Shown piece after piece: positions 1 to 7,786 of a DNA stretch of 64,000 nt (position 1 is its first letter; every line of letters begins with the position of its first letter). The stretch comes from Tardiphaga sp052076105. GTDB taxonomy: Bacteria; Pseudomonadota; Alphaproteobacteria; Rhizobiales; Xanthobacteraceae. The DNA is taken from positions 62,001 to 126,000 of the forward strand of contig NZ_CP197245.1 of assembly GCF_052076105.1 (NCBI RefSeq). Direction: 5' to 3'. The notes beneath the pieces are model-generated. The model saw nothing but the letters and a program-made list of their open reading frames with translations. It searched no databases and had not been told where the DNA came from. A program made the position numbers and the translations under genes.

Positions 1-52
1 CGACGCGTCTGCAGGCCCGTTGGCGTTACTTCACGATATACCTCACAAGCGA

Positions 53-1033
53 TCAGTAGTCCCAGGAGATCGGAACCCAGCGGAACGCGTCGCCATCGAT
101 CGCCACGTGGCCGGCGGACGGGAACGGCAGATGGGTCGCGACCAGTAATTCGCCGCTGGCCGCCAGCTCCCGCAACAGACGGGTCCGCACGCGCGCAGCT
201 TCTTCGGGATCGTGCTCGAAACCGTTGTGCCAATCGGGTTGGTCAAACCCGACCGTGAACACGGCGTCGCCGGCGAAGGTCAGCGCGTCGCCGCCGGATG
301 CCAGGCGGACCACACTGTGTCCGGGCGTGTGGCCGCCGGTCCGACGCACGATGACTCCCGGCGCCAGTTCGTGCTCGTCGGTGAATGTCCGAAAATGCTT
401 TCCATATTCGGCCATGAACCGCTTGGCGGTCGCCCGCAGCGCGTCCGGGAATCCCGGTGGCATTTGGGTGTGAGAGAAATCAGGCGCTTTCCAGAATTCG
501 ACCTCGGCGGCAGCGACGTGGATCCGCAGATCCGAACGCAACTGGTCCTTCACCCCTTCGACGAGAAGTCCGCCGATATGGTCCATATGCAAATGCGTCA
601 GCACGATATCCGTGACGCATGCAAGATCGATCTCGGCAGCTGCCAATCGCTGGATCAACTGTCCGGCCCGCGGCAAATGCAGGTCCGGGTCCAGTCCCAG
701 CCCGGCGTCGACAAGAATAGTCTGCTCGCCACTCTGCACGACGACCACGTTCAGCGGCCAGTCGAAAGCGTCCGGCGGCAGGAACATGTCGCGCATCCAA
801 GCGGCCCGGACGGCGGGGTCTGCGTTATGTCCCAACATGGAGGTTGGGAGCGGCAGCACGCCATCGCTAACCACCAGCACGTCGATGTCACCGATCTTCA
901 CTGCATAGCGCGAGGGGACCAGTTCGTTGCGCCCCGACCTGACGGGGGCCGATGTCGTAGCAAGGTTCATGTGTTTCTCCTTCTGGTTATTTTGCGGGGT
1001 GTTTTGCCGAGTGGCTTGAATCGTCTGTGTCAT
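53..1033 (-). CDS. MBL-fold metallo-hydrolase
   Basis: Metallo-beta-lactamase-fold hydrolase, cytosolic (no signal peptide seen). The zinc-binding signature HLHMDHIGG lies near the middle, followed by a GHTPGHS motif and a late H in the ATHLPF motif, which together give the usual two-metal site. The substrate is unknown; the family includes lactonases and thioesterases. Two in-frame starts each have a good ribosome binding site: ATG at 1033 (AGGAGG, 8-base spacing) and ATG at 970 (AAGGAG). The first adds a 21-residue Gln/Asn-rich tail. It is the last gene of a minus-strand group behind a FAD oxidoreductase and an AraC regulator, so a shared redox or detoxification role is inferred only. Confidence 0.88.
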   Translation of the reverse strand: MTQTIQATRQNTPQNNQKEKHMNLATTSAPVRSGRNELVPSRYAVKIGDIDVLVVSDGVLPLPTSMLGHNADPAVRAAWMRDMFLPPDAFDWPLNVVVVQSGEQTILVDAGLGLDPDLHLPRAGQLIQRLAAAEIDLACVTDIVLTHLHMDHIGGLLVEGVKDQLRSDLRIHVAAAEVEFWKAPDFSHTQMPPGFPDALRATAKRFMAEYGKHFRTFTDEHELAPGVIVRRTGGHTPGHSVVRLASGGDALTFAGDAVFTVGFDQPDWHNGFEHDPEEAARVRTRLLRELAASGELLVATHLPFPSAGHVAIDGDAFRWVPISWDY

Positions 1034-1070
1034 CTGTAAGTCCTCCTGGTTGGTGGGTTGCGAGATCTTG

Positions 1071-1093
1071 CCGCGCTCCGGTCTGGAGCGCGG
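1071..1093. other. Intercistronic hairpin
   Basis: Perfect 9-bp inverted repeat (CCGCGCTCC / GGAGCGCGG) with a 5-base loop, between the flavoprotein stop and the MBL-hydrolase start. There is no clear U-run on the minus strand, so it may be a processing or attenuation hairpin rather than a full terminator. Confidence 0.4.
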
Positions 1094-1112
1094 TTCTTCC
1101 TGGGTGAGGCGG

Positions 1113-2318
1113 TTAGAGATCGGTCACACGCTCGGGATCGGCCGAGGCGAGAGCGGCGGCACGCTCGGCCTTGGGCGGATAAATCCAGACGGTGTTGATT
1201 TCCTGCTTGGTCTTCTTGGCGACGTCGCCAACCATCTCGACCTTGCGATCCCAGCCGCGCGTGAACAGTGCGCCGGCTTCGCCGAGGTCGAGACAGGTGA
1301 CATAGGCCTTCTGGTGATATGGCCTGGTCGACATGCGCAGGAGTTCGGCGGCGGCATTGTTGCCGGCAAAGGCGCCCATGCGCGTCGCATGCTGGCACGA
1401 CATCAGCGCATAGTTGCCGACATCGTCGCTGGCCGCTCTGGCGGCATCGCCCGTGGCAAAGACGCCGGGTACCGAGGGGACGCGCAAATCGCGATCGACC
1501 AGCAGCCGGCCGAAATTGTCGCGCTCGGCAGGGATCTGCGTGGTCAGCGGCGCGGCGCGAATGCCCGCCGCCCAGATCACGGTCTCGGCGTCGATGCGTT
1601 CGCCGTCGGAGAGCGTGATGCCGGAATTATCCAGCGAGGCAACGCCCGCACCGAGCCTCGTCTCCACACCGAGTTTGCGCAGCGCTTCCTCGATGATGGG
1701 ACGCGGACCCTCGCCCATGTCGGGAGCGATCGCACTGTTTCGCTCGACGATGATAACGCGCGGCCTGGCGTCCTTGCCGAGGATCGCGCGAAGCCGCGCC
1801 GGCATCTCGGTCGCCGCTTCGATTCCCGTGAAGCCGCCGCCGGCCACAACGACCGTATCGCGTCCGTTCGACGCCGGCCGTTTGGCCAGGCCATGCAGAT
1901 GCTTGTCGAGCGCGATCGCATCGTCGAGATTGTCGACGCTGAAGCCATGCTCCGCGAGACCGGGAATATTCGGACGGAACAGCCGGCTGCCGGTCGCGAC
2001 GACCAGCCGATCATAGGCGAGCGACTGTCGCTTATTGTTGGCGGTCGCGACCTGCACGATACGGGATGCGGTGTCGATCGTCTCGGCGCTGCCTTTGATA
2101 TAGACGACATCGATAGCCTTGAGGACATCCAGCAAAGGCGCCGTCAGGGTTTCGGGCTTCGGCTCATAGAGCCGCGGACGAACGACCAGTGTCGGCTCGG
2201 GTGCGACCAGCGCGATCTCAAGCTCTTCGGGCGACACGCCCTTGATGTCGCGCAGGCGGGCTGCGGAGAGTGCGGCGTACATGCCGGCGAAGCCGGCCCC
2301 TATGATGACTATTCGCAT
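1113..2318 (-). CDS. NAD(P)/FAD-dependent oxidoreductase, NDH-2-like
   Basis: Two-Rossmann-fold pyridine nucleotide-disulphide oxidoreductase of about 401 residues. The N-terminal FAD motif GAGFAGMYAA and the central NAD(P) motif VVAGGGFTGIEAA are clear, as is a late FAD-contact motif VFATGDAA. This layout and length resemble single-subunit type II NADH dehydrogenases, which pass electrons from NADH to quinone at the inner membrane face, but related enzymes with other acceptors look the same. The start has an AAGGAGA site. It lies upstream of the MBL hydrolase on the same strand and downstream of an AraC-type regulator that probably controls it. Confidence 0.87.
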   Translation of the reverse strand: MRIVIIGAGFAGMYAALSAARLRDIKGVSPEELEIALVAPEPTLVVRPRLYEPKPETLTAPLLDVLKAIDVVYIKGSAETIDTASRIVQVATANNKRQSLAYDRLVVATGSRLFRPNIPGLAEHGFSVDNLDDAIALDKHLHGLAKRPASNGRDTVVVAGGGFTGIEAATEMPARLRAILGKDARPRVIIVERNSAIAPDMGEGPRPIIEEALRKLGVETRLGAGVASLDNSGITLSDGERIDAETVIWAAGIRAAPLTTQIPAERDNFGRLLVDRDLRVPSVPGVFATGDAARAASDDVGNYALMSCQHATRMGAFAGNNAAAELLRMSTRPYHQKAYVTCLDLGEAGALFTRGWDRKVEMVGDVAKKTKQEINTVWIYPPKAERAAALASADPERVTDL

Positions 2319-2440
2319 GTGATTTTCTCCTTGGGTTTAAGTTGCTCGGCAGTACGCGCGTCAGCGCCGCCGCTTCTCACCTGCGGCAAATTTGTTGCGA
2401 TCAACGATGACGCGAAGAAGGGAAACGACGAGGTGAGCCC

Positions 2441-2770
2441 CTATGGAGGGGAACAGTCCAGCATCGACGCCAGTTGCATGGGACGTTCACATTCGGCGCG
2501 GCAGATTCGCGGAACCAGCGGCCGGTCACGGTGAAAGATGATCGGCTGAGCGGAGGTCAGCAGCCGGTCGTTCAAAGCCTGGATGTCGTCGCTCACGATG
2601 ATGGACAACGAAGGGGTGCTGTCTTGCGCGGTCTGCGCTGGCTTCTCGGCCTCTTCGCCCGTCGATGTCGTCAGTCGAATGGTCAGTGAAAGTCCATATA
2701 TCAGAGAGCTCGTGACGACTCTCCGTCGCGGTATCATTGCAAGTGGGTCGACGAAGGTCTTCCAGGCCAT
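2441..2770 (-). CDS. Hypothetical protein, weakly supported
   Basis: Open frame of 109 codons starting at ATG 2770 behind an ACGGAGA sequence; no family recognised. The N-terminal stretch is basic and mildly hydrophobic, the middle is polar (TGEEAEKPAQ) and the C-terminal part has several Cys and Pro. It sits between the AraC regulator and the FAD oxidoreductase on the same strand. Composition fits a coding frame only moderately, and the gap of about 550 bases could instead be non-coding leader. Confidence 0.35.
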   Translation of the reverse strand: MAWKTFVDPLAMIPRRRVVTSSLIYGLSLTIRLTTSTGEEAEKPAQTAQDSTPSLSIIVSDDIQALNDRLLTSAQPIIFHRDRPLVPRICRAECERPMQLASMLDCSPP

Positions 2771-2871
2771 TGTCTGTCTCCGTCCGTTATTGGCGTGGGC
2801 ACGGTGATGATCTAGCTGATCGGATCTGCAACTGCCCCAGAGCGATTGACGTACCTGTCGAGAGATTGCTG

Positions 2872-3822
2872 CTAACGCGTCCGTCGTCGCCAATCGCTTG
2901 GGCTTTCGCCGGTCAGCTTCCTGAACGCAGCTGCGAAGGCTGTCTGCGACGCATAGCCAAGCGCCGCTGCCACCGACACGACCGATGCGTCGGTGTCGCG
3001 CAGCATGTTCATGGCCTGCTCGAGCCGGTGTTGGCGCAGCCAGGCATGTGGTGAAAGCCCGGTGCTTTCCTTGAAAGCGCGGCAGAAGTGAAAGCGCGAC
3101 AGGCCGGCATCCGAGGCCAAAGCGGAGAGAGAGACGTCCGTATCGCTGTCGGAGCGCAAACGTTCGATGGCACGTAGCAGCGTCTTCGGCGCCAGGCCGC
3201 CTACGGTCTGCTGGAACGCGGCTGGCGCGCCGGTATGCGCAGCCAGCAGGCGCGTGGCCAGAAGATCCGTCACTTGTTGCCTGAACAGGGCGTCCAGGGC
3301 CGCGTTGCCCTCCAGAACATCCGCCGCACTTATGAGCAGCCGCGATGTGATGGGGTCGGGATGCGCCGTTCGCTCCAGAAGGTCACCAGGAGCTGCCATG
3401 TCGGCTTCGTTGGCAACGCGCTCGAGTATTGTGTGCGGAAGATAGAGCTGAACGACATCAACAGGTTTCGGAATATCCCATCGGGAGCTCGACCCTTCTG
3501 GAATGATGATCACAACCCCGGGACGAAACGTTCCAATCGCAACCGATCTTCCTGAGCGCCGCTCCATGCGCTGCATCGAACCGTTGTACGCCATGATGAC
3601 GTGATGGGTCATGGGCTCAACGACGTCGTGCAAGGGCTCGTGTTTCCAGTGGGCGATTCCGGCACCGGAGGAATCCAAAGCCATGTGAAACGGTGTGGTC
3701 CCGAGCACGCGGGCCATCTCCGCATCGGCAGAACGCCGGTCGGCATGGGATGGAGTTTCCTGGGGCGCTTCAGATGTCGCTGCCGGGTCATTCAAACGAT
3801 CGTGGGGCTTGGTCATGGACAT
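2872..3822 (-). CDS. AraC family transcriptional regulator
   Basis: One-component regulator of about 316 residues. The C-terminal third carries the two AraC helix-turn-helix motifs: LASDAGLSRFHFCRAFKEST and, further on, VSVAAALGYASQTAFAAAFR with the conserved tail GESPSDWRR. The N-terminal half is a cupin-like sensor region (IAHWKHEPLHDV, MAYNGSM), so it probably binds a small ligand. The open frame runs upstream to 4044, but the preceding residues are Cys/Arg-rich and unlike the family, so the start is placed at the ATG-TCC-ATG pair at 3822. It likely controls the FAD oxidoreductase and MBL hydrolase downstream. Confidence 0.87.
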   Translation of the reverse strand: MSMTKPHDRLNDPAATSEAPQETPSHADRRSADAEMARVLGTTPFHMALDSSGAGIAHWKHEPLHDVVEPMTHHVIMAYNGSMQRMERRSGRSVAIGTFRPGVVIIIPEGSSSRWDIPKPVDVVQLYLPHTILERVANEADMAAPGDLLERTAHPDPITSRLLISAADVLEGNAALDALFRQQVTDLLATRLLAAHTGAPAAFQQTVGGLAPKTLLRAIERLRSDSDTDVSLSALASDAGLSRFHFCRAFKESTGLSPHAWLRQHRLEQAMNMLRDTDASVVSVAAALGYASQTAFAAAFRKLTGESPSDWRRRTR

Positions 3823-4210
3823 GCACCCGCATCCGGCGTTCGTGTGCGTCCGATGAGACCGGTCTCGCCTAAGACGAAAATCCTCATAGTTTTCCCCCGC
3901 TTGTTCGGGCCATCCGTGGCCTTGCTCCTGAAAGCACGGCCAGAATGCGCGCCTGCGGGCGGGAAAGCCTTGCAGGCATCTTGAATTGCCGTTGAGTTTT
4001 CCTTGGCTTCTTGTGCAATCGCTGCGCGGACGTGCAGTTTTCATTCGAAAATGATTGCCTGGACGCCGAACGGCGCACGTTCACGTGAAGCGCCGAGCGC
4101 GTCGCTGCTGGGCCGAAGCCGTTCGATCTGCTGCTGTTTCTGGACCCGAACGGGCACAGGCCATCATTGAACCCGCCATACTGGTCCCGCGTCTCATCGG
4201 ACGAGGAGCC
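3823..4210. other. Intergenic region, divergent promoters
   Basis: This stretch separates the AraC regulator (minus) from a small membrane protein gene (plus). It must hold both promoters. I see no convincing gene, strong hairpin or repeat in it. Confidence 0.4.
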
Positions 4211-4450
4211 ATGTCGATGTCCGAGCCAAGCCCCGTTCTGGAATTCATCATGCAGGCGCTGGCATCGAGGCCGGAAGAGCGAGGCATTCTGTTTTACGTC
4301 GTACTGACATTTACCGTCGGCATCGCCATTGCTGCGCTATGGCCGTTCGGCGGTACGCCGGGCGATGTTCTGACTGGCTACGGGATCGTCGTGGCAACGA
4401 TCGGCAGCGGCGTGTTGCTGGTGAAGTGGTTCTTTCACAGCATCAATTGA
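4211..4450 (+). CDS. Small two-helix membrane protein
   Basis: Protein of 79 residues starting at ATG 4211 behind a GAGGAG site; a longer upstream frame lacks coding character. Two hydrophobic segments are visible: ILFYVVLTFTVGIAIAALW and IVVATIGSGVLLVKWFF, joined by a Gly/Pro turn, so a hairpin in the inner membrane is likely. No family is recognised and no function is proposed. Confidence 0.6.
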   Translation: MSMSEPSPVLEFIMQALASRPEERGILFYVVLTFTVGIAIAALWPFGGTPGDVLTGYGIVVATIGSGVLLVKWFFHSIN

Positions 4451-4473
4451 GCAGCGCCGACACGGCTGCCCAC

Positions 4474-4914
4474 TCACACTTTGGCAAGTCGTTGCACCAG
4501 GGCCTCTGTGAGCACTTTCAGCTCACCCAGCGCGACATCGGGAGGCGCCACGTCGATGTCATGCACATGCCAATAGGTCACGCGATCTTCCCAGCCCGGA
4601 AAACGCTCCGCCAGCAAGGTGCGGTGCTCAGCCTCTTTCACGGCTACCACCATATCGGATGCTGCAAGCGCATCATGCGTGCAGACCGCCGGCATGCGCG
4701 ATGCGCCGAGGGGCGAGATGCCATCGATCGTCAGCGCGTCGATGGTCTGCCATGCCATCGGGCCGACATTGTCCTTGCCCCGCTCGATGGCCAGGGCGTG
4801 CGACGTCGCCTCCCAGTCCAGACCGGCGCGGGGCGCGAGGTGATTGAAGAGTTCTTCGGCATAGCGGCTGCGATAGTAGTTGCCGGTGCAGAGGAAGAGG
4901 ACGGTCCTGGCCAT
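4474..4914 (-). CDS. Low-molecular-weight phosphotyrosine phosphatase-like protein
   Basis: About 146 residues from ATG 4914 (an upstream frame to 5034 is unlikely). The N-terminus reads VLFLCTGNYYRSRYAEELF, matching the C-X5-R phosphate-binding loop of LMW-PTP and arsenate-reductase-like enzymes; the usual second Cys and the Ser-Pro after the Arg are altered (YYRSR). Asp residues in HDIDVAPPD could supply the general acid. It probably removes phosphate from a protein or small molecule, but the altered loop makes the substrate uncertain. Confidence 0.75.
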   Translation of the reverse strand: MARTVLFLCTGNYYRSRYAEELFNHLAPRAGLDWEATSHALAIERGKDNVGPMAWQTIDALTIDGISPLGASRMPAVCTHDALAASDMVVAVKEAEHRTLLAERFPGWEDRVTYWHVHDIDVAPPDVALGELKVLTEALVQRLAKV

Positions 4915-5060
4915 GGCCGAGTGTGTTTTGTCGGGCCTGCATTTGTCAATTGCAGCACCCTCGCCGCCCACGTGGCGCCGAAGGCCCATGGACCCCGTGG
5001 CCATTTTGCTGGATTGTGCCGTCCTTGCGCCCAACGAATCATTCTTCAGAGGACCCCTTC

Positions 5061-5498
5061 ATGTCGCGCTCGCTTTTCCGCACCACCCTCGTCGCCGCTC
5101 TCGCTTTGATCGGCGCAAGCGTTTCCTCTGCAGCTTTCGCCGATAGCGGCACGATCCGCATCAATGTGCTGAAGGGCGGCTGGTTCATCGGCGCATCGGG
5201 CGGTTCGGGCACGCTGACCTTTCGCGGGCGGACCTATCCGCTGTCGATCGGCGGATTGAGCGCGGGCCTCGTCTTCGGCGCATCGCAGACCTATCTGTCC
5301 GGCCGCGTCAGCCGCATCAACAGCCCCGGCGATGTGGCCGGCGTCTATGGCGCAGGCGGCGCAGGTGCTGCCGTCGGCCGCGGCGTTAGCGCCATCGTGC
5401 TCACCAACGAGAAAGGCGCGCTGCTGGAATTGAGCGGTCGCCAGACCGGATTGATGGTCAATGCCGATCTCTCGGGCCTCGCCATCTCTCTGAAATAA
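5061..5498 (+). CDS. Secreted beta-rich protein, EipA/DUF1134-like
   Basis: Protein of 145 residues with a clear Sec signal peptide (ALALIGASVSSAAFA, cleavage near residue 27). The mature part is a series of short beta-prone, Gly-rich segments (GGWFIGASGGSGTLTF, RTYPLSIGGLSAG, GLMVNADLSG). The pattern recalls DUF1134 (EipA) or SYLF-type small periplasmic barrels, but I cannot confirm membership. The start is preceded by AGAGGA. It probably acts in the periplasm or envelope. Confidence 0.65.
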   Translation: MSRSLFRTTLVAALALIGASVSSAAFADSGTIRINVLKGGWFIGASGGSGTLTFRGRTYPLSIGGLSAGLVFGASQTYLSGRVSRINSPGDVAGVYGAGGAGAAVGRGVSAIVLTNEKGALLELSGRQTGLMVNADLSGLAISLK

Positions 5499-5892
5499 GC
5501 GGCGAACCCTCAAGCGGAGCACGGACGCCTTGCTGCAAGGCGCCCGCGCAAACACATATCCGCGAACCGACGCGCCGGCGCGCGATAAAGCGCATTCGGG
5601 AATAGCGCTTTATCAAGCTGCCTATTCAGCGAAATCGCAGGGGTTATCGATCGCGCAAATGTGCACGCGACGTCATCGCGGCTTCACATTTGCTAAAGAT
5701 TGTATCGATCTCTTCTTGCGCGCTCGTGTGCAGCGCAATGCGCTCGGCGCGATGTCGCGCAACACCGCATGAAGGTTCAAGACCACGCTTCAAAACAATG
5801 TCATTAGCCGTCATCGACGTTTCATCGGACGGGCCAAGATACGCCCCAATGCGCCAGCACGGTCCGCGCAGCTCGAAACGACGGAGTGTATC
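5499..5892. other. Intergenic region with one hairpin
   Basis: No convincing gene. It contains a perfect 10-bp inverted repeat (GATAAAGCGC, 5584-5593, and GCGCTTTATC, 5605-5614) about 85 bases after the upstream stop. With no U-run it is only a possible terminator. The rest shows no repeat or recognisable site. Confidence 0.4.
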
Positions 5893-6111
5893 ATGACGAC
5901 CGACCCGACACCGAAGTTCGACGCAAGTTATGTGGCCACGCTGCGCCAGGTACTGGATATCGCCGTGCAGCAGATCGCCGTGCAGCATCGCACGCCGGCG
6001 ACGAAGGCGATGATGGCGGAGACCATCGTGCGCCATGCGGCCGGCGGTATCACCGATGCCCATGCGCTCGTGTCGCATGCCGTGACCGCAGGCGCGAACG
6101 GCGCGCCGTAA
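5893..6111 (+). CDS. Small hypothetical protein
   Basis: Seventy-two residues from ATG 5893 with a GGAG site six bases upstream. The sequence is helix-prone and soluble (VLDIAVQQIAVQH, AMMAETIVRHAAGGI) with no signal or membrane segment. No family is recognised. Gene-like codon use and the ribosome site support it. Confidence 0.55.
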   Translation: MTTDPTPKFDASYVATLRQVLDIAVQQIAVQHRTPATKAMMAETIVRHAAGGITDAHALVSHAVTAGANGAP

Positions 6112-6233
6112 CATTGCTGCGCAATCGTTCGCAACGCGAAGAACGGAACCTGCCACGTATTTGATGGCATGCCGCCACGTCTTCGCCAAACCGGGCAGCG
6201 AAGTTCCATCGAAGCCGATGGAAAACCACACTG

Positions 6234-6422
6234 ATGATTATGGCAGAAAATTATTTCAGAGACCGTGCGGACGATTGCAACCGCCTCGCCCGCGAGGAAA
6301 GCGATCTGGAGATGCGCGGCATGCTCTGCGATCTCGAGCTGGATTATCGCGCCAAGGCGCTCCATGCCGCAGCGCAGGGCTGGCGCGACGCGCCGCGGTA
6401 TTTCGAATTGGCTGAGGCGTAG
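6234..6422 (+). CDS. Small hypothetical protein, helical
   Basis: Sixty-two residues, strongly charged and alpha-helical (DRADDCNRLAREESDLEMRG, LELDYRAKALHAAAQGW). Proteins of this size and pattern are common in Bradyrhizobium relatives, without known function. Two ATG starts (6234 and 6240) are possible; the ribosome site is weak. Confidence 0.55.
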   Translation: MIMAENYFRDRADDCNRLAREESDLEMRGMLCDLELDYRAKALHAAAQGWRDAPRYFELAEA

Positions 6423-6437
6423 GGCGCGATTCACGCC

Positions 6438-6579
6438 GTCGTCCCCGCCTAGTGCGCCGAAGGCGCACGCGGGGCGGGGACCCATACACGCCTGAGAAAT
6501 AGTTTAGAGCAGTCGATATAGCTCTGCCGTTTCAACCATACTGACCGTGGTTGTGGGTCCCCGCCTTCGCGGGGACGAC
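6438..6579. repeat. Palindromic repeat element, copy A (expanded)
   Basis: Composite element bounded by GTCGTCCCCGCC and its inverse GGGGACGAC. The right end carries the standard hairpin (GTCCCCGCCTTCGCGGGGAC). The left hairpin is longer than in the other copies because a nested hairpin GTGCGCCGAAGGCGCAC is inserted inside it. It lies downstream of the small helical gene and upstream (convergent) of the VOC gene end. Confidence 0.85.
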
Positions 6580-6585
6580 TAGACC

Positions 6586-7620
6586 TTACGCCTTCACGAG
6601 CCGTACCTGAGTGCCCCAGGGATCGGCGATCGCAACCCCATCCGCGATCGACTCGCCTGACAGGCCCGCTGCCGCAAGGCGGCGCTTGCGGTCGGCCATT
6701 ACGGCATCATCGGCAATACGGAGCGAGAACCAGGCGAGCCCGGTCTCCTGCGCATTGCGCGGACCGCTACCGGCGCTCTGCCAGGTGTTGATGCCGATGT
6801 GATGGTGATAGCGGCCTGACGACAGGAAGGCGACACCCGGCCGGCCGAGCCGCGTCGGCTCCATCCCGATCAACCCCTCATAAAAATTGCGGCCGCGCGC
6901 GACGTCGCCAACGCGCAGATGCATGTGGCCGATCCGCAGCGCCTTCGGCGCGGCGTGATACTGATCGCGGGTCGTATCCGTCTGCGCCACGATATTGTCG
7001 ATGTCGAGCTGGTCGGTCCCCATGGTGACCGTGTCGCCGGTCCATTTCCACGCTGACGGCGGCCGATCCGAATAGACCTCGATGCCGTTACCCTCGGGAT
7101 CGGTGAGATAGGACGCTTCGCTGACGTGATGATCGGCAAAACCGTCGAACGGCGTGCGCGCCAGCGCGGCATGGATCAGCCAGCGTGCGAAATCGGCGCG
7201 GCTCGGCATCAGGAACGCGGTGTGAAACAGCCCGGCCGTGGTCTGCGCTTCCAGCGGCGCATCGGGCCGATGGATCAGATGCAACAGCGCCACGCCATCG
7301 ACGCCGAGCACGACCTCGGTCTTGCTCTCGCTGATGGTGCCGAGCTTCAGCAGATCCGTGTAGTAGCTGCGCATCTTGCCGAGGTCGCGGACACGAAGCG
7401 CGGCCGCACCGATCCGCATCGGCGTCTGCTGCGCGAAGGGCAGCGGTGCGACCGCCAGCGGTGCAACCGCTAGCGGTGACGACGAGGCCGCGCCGGGAGC
7501 GACGCCGCCCTCGGCACGCACCGCGCCCATCAGCGCGGCCTGGCTGGCAGCAAAGGCAGCGAGCTTCATCACCTGTCGGCGCGTGGTCATGCGGAGGTCC
7601 ATGGCAGAAGAGCGGATCAT
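6586..7620 (-). CDS. Two-domain VOC (glyoxalase/dioxygenase) protein with export signal
   Basis: About 344 residues. The N-terminus MTTRRQVMKLAAFAASQAAL resembles a twin-arginine or Sec signal, followed by a Pro/Ala linker. Two vicinal-oxygen-chelate repeats follow: the first ends in GNGIEVYSD and has FHTAFLM, the second begins IGHMHLRVGDVARGRNFYEG and contains YHHHIGINTW. These supply the His/His/Glu metal ligands of extradiol dioxygenases and CatE-like enzymes. The start may be any of three close ATGs (7620 to about 7590). It is transcribed divergently from the tannase gene, suggesting aromatic-compound turnover, which is inference. Confidence 0.8.
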   Translation of the reverse strand: MIRSSAMDLRMTTRRQVMKLAAFAASQAALMGAVRAEGGVAPGAASSSPLAVAPLAVAPLPFAQQTPMRIGAAALRVRDLGKMRSYYTDLLKLGTISESKTEVVLGVDGVALLHLIHRPDAPLEAQTTAGLFHTAFLMPSRADFARWLIHAALARTPFDGFADHHVSEASYLTDPEGNGIEVYSDRPPSAWKWTGDTVTMGTDQLDIDNIVAQTDTTRDQYHAAPKALRIGHMHLRVGDVARGRNFYEGLIGMEPTRLGRPGVAFLSSGRYHHHIGINTWQSAGSGPRNAQETGLAWFSLRIADDAVMADRKRRLAAAGLSGESIADGVAIADPWGTQVRLVKA

Positions 7621-7786
7621 TGTGGATAGCAGGCGACCCTACAGGGTCAAATCACATCGCTGTAGGTCCAGTCCACGCGGGCTTTTTTAACATAATGTTA
7701 CGCTCAAGCCTCGTTTTGGTAGTTGATCGCAGAGACGAAGTGAGGAGAACTCACCCCAACAAAAAACAGGACAAACGGGAAACGCC
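7621..7786. promoter_or_regulatory. Divergent promoter region, VOC/tannase
   Basis: A gap of 166 bases that must contain promoters for both divergent genes. An AT-rich patch (TTTTTTAACATAATGTTA, near 7684) includes the palindrome TAACATAATGTTA, a possible operator or -10 region. Confidence 0.4.

Noticed and set aside
5530..5772. 80-codon plus-strand frame
   Set aside because: No ribosome site, no domain, low coding character, and it contains the palindrome at 5584-5614.
6438..6579. CRISPR-like or transposon reading of the palindromic repeats
   Set aside because: Copies are dispersed, single and hairpin-ended; there is no repeat-spacer series, no cas gene and no transposase beside them.
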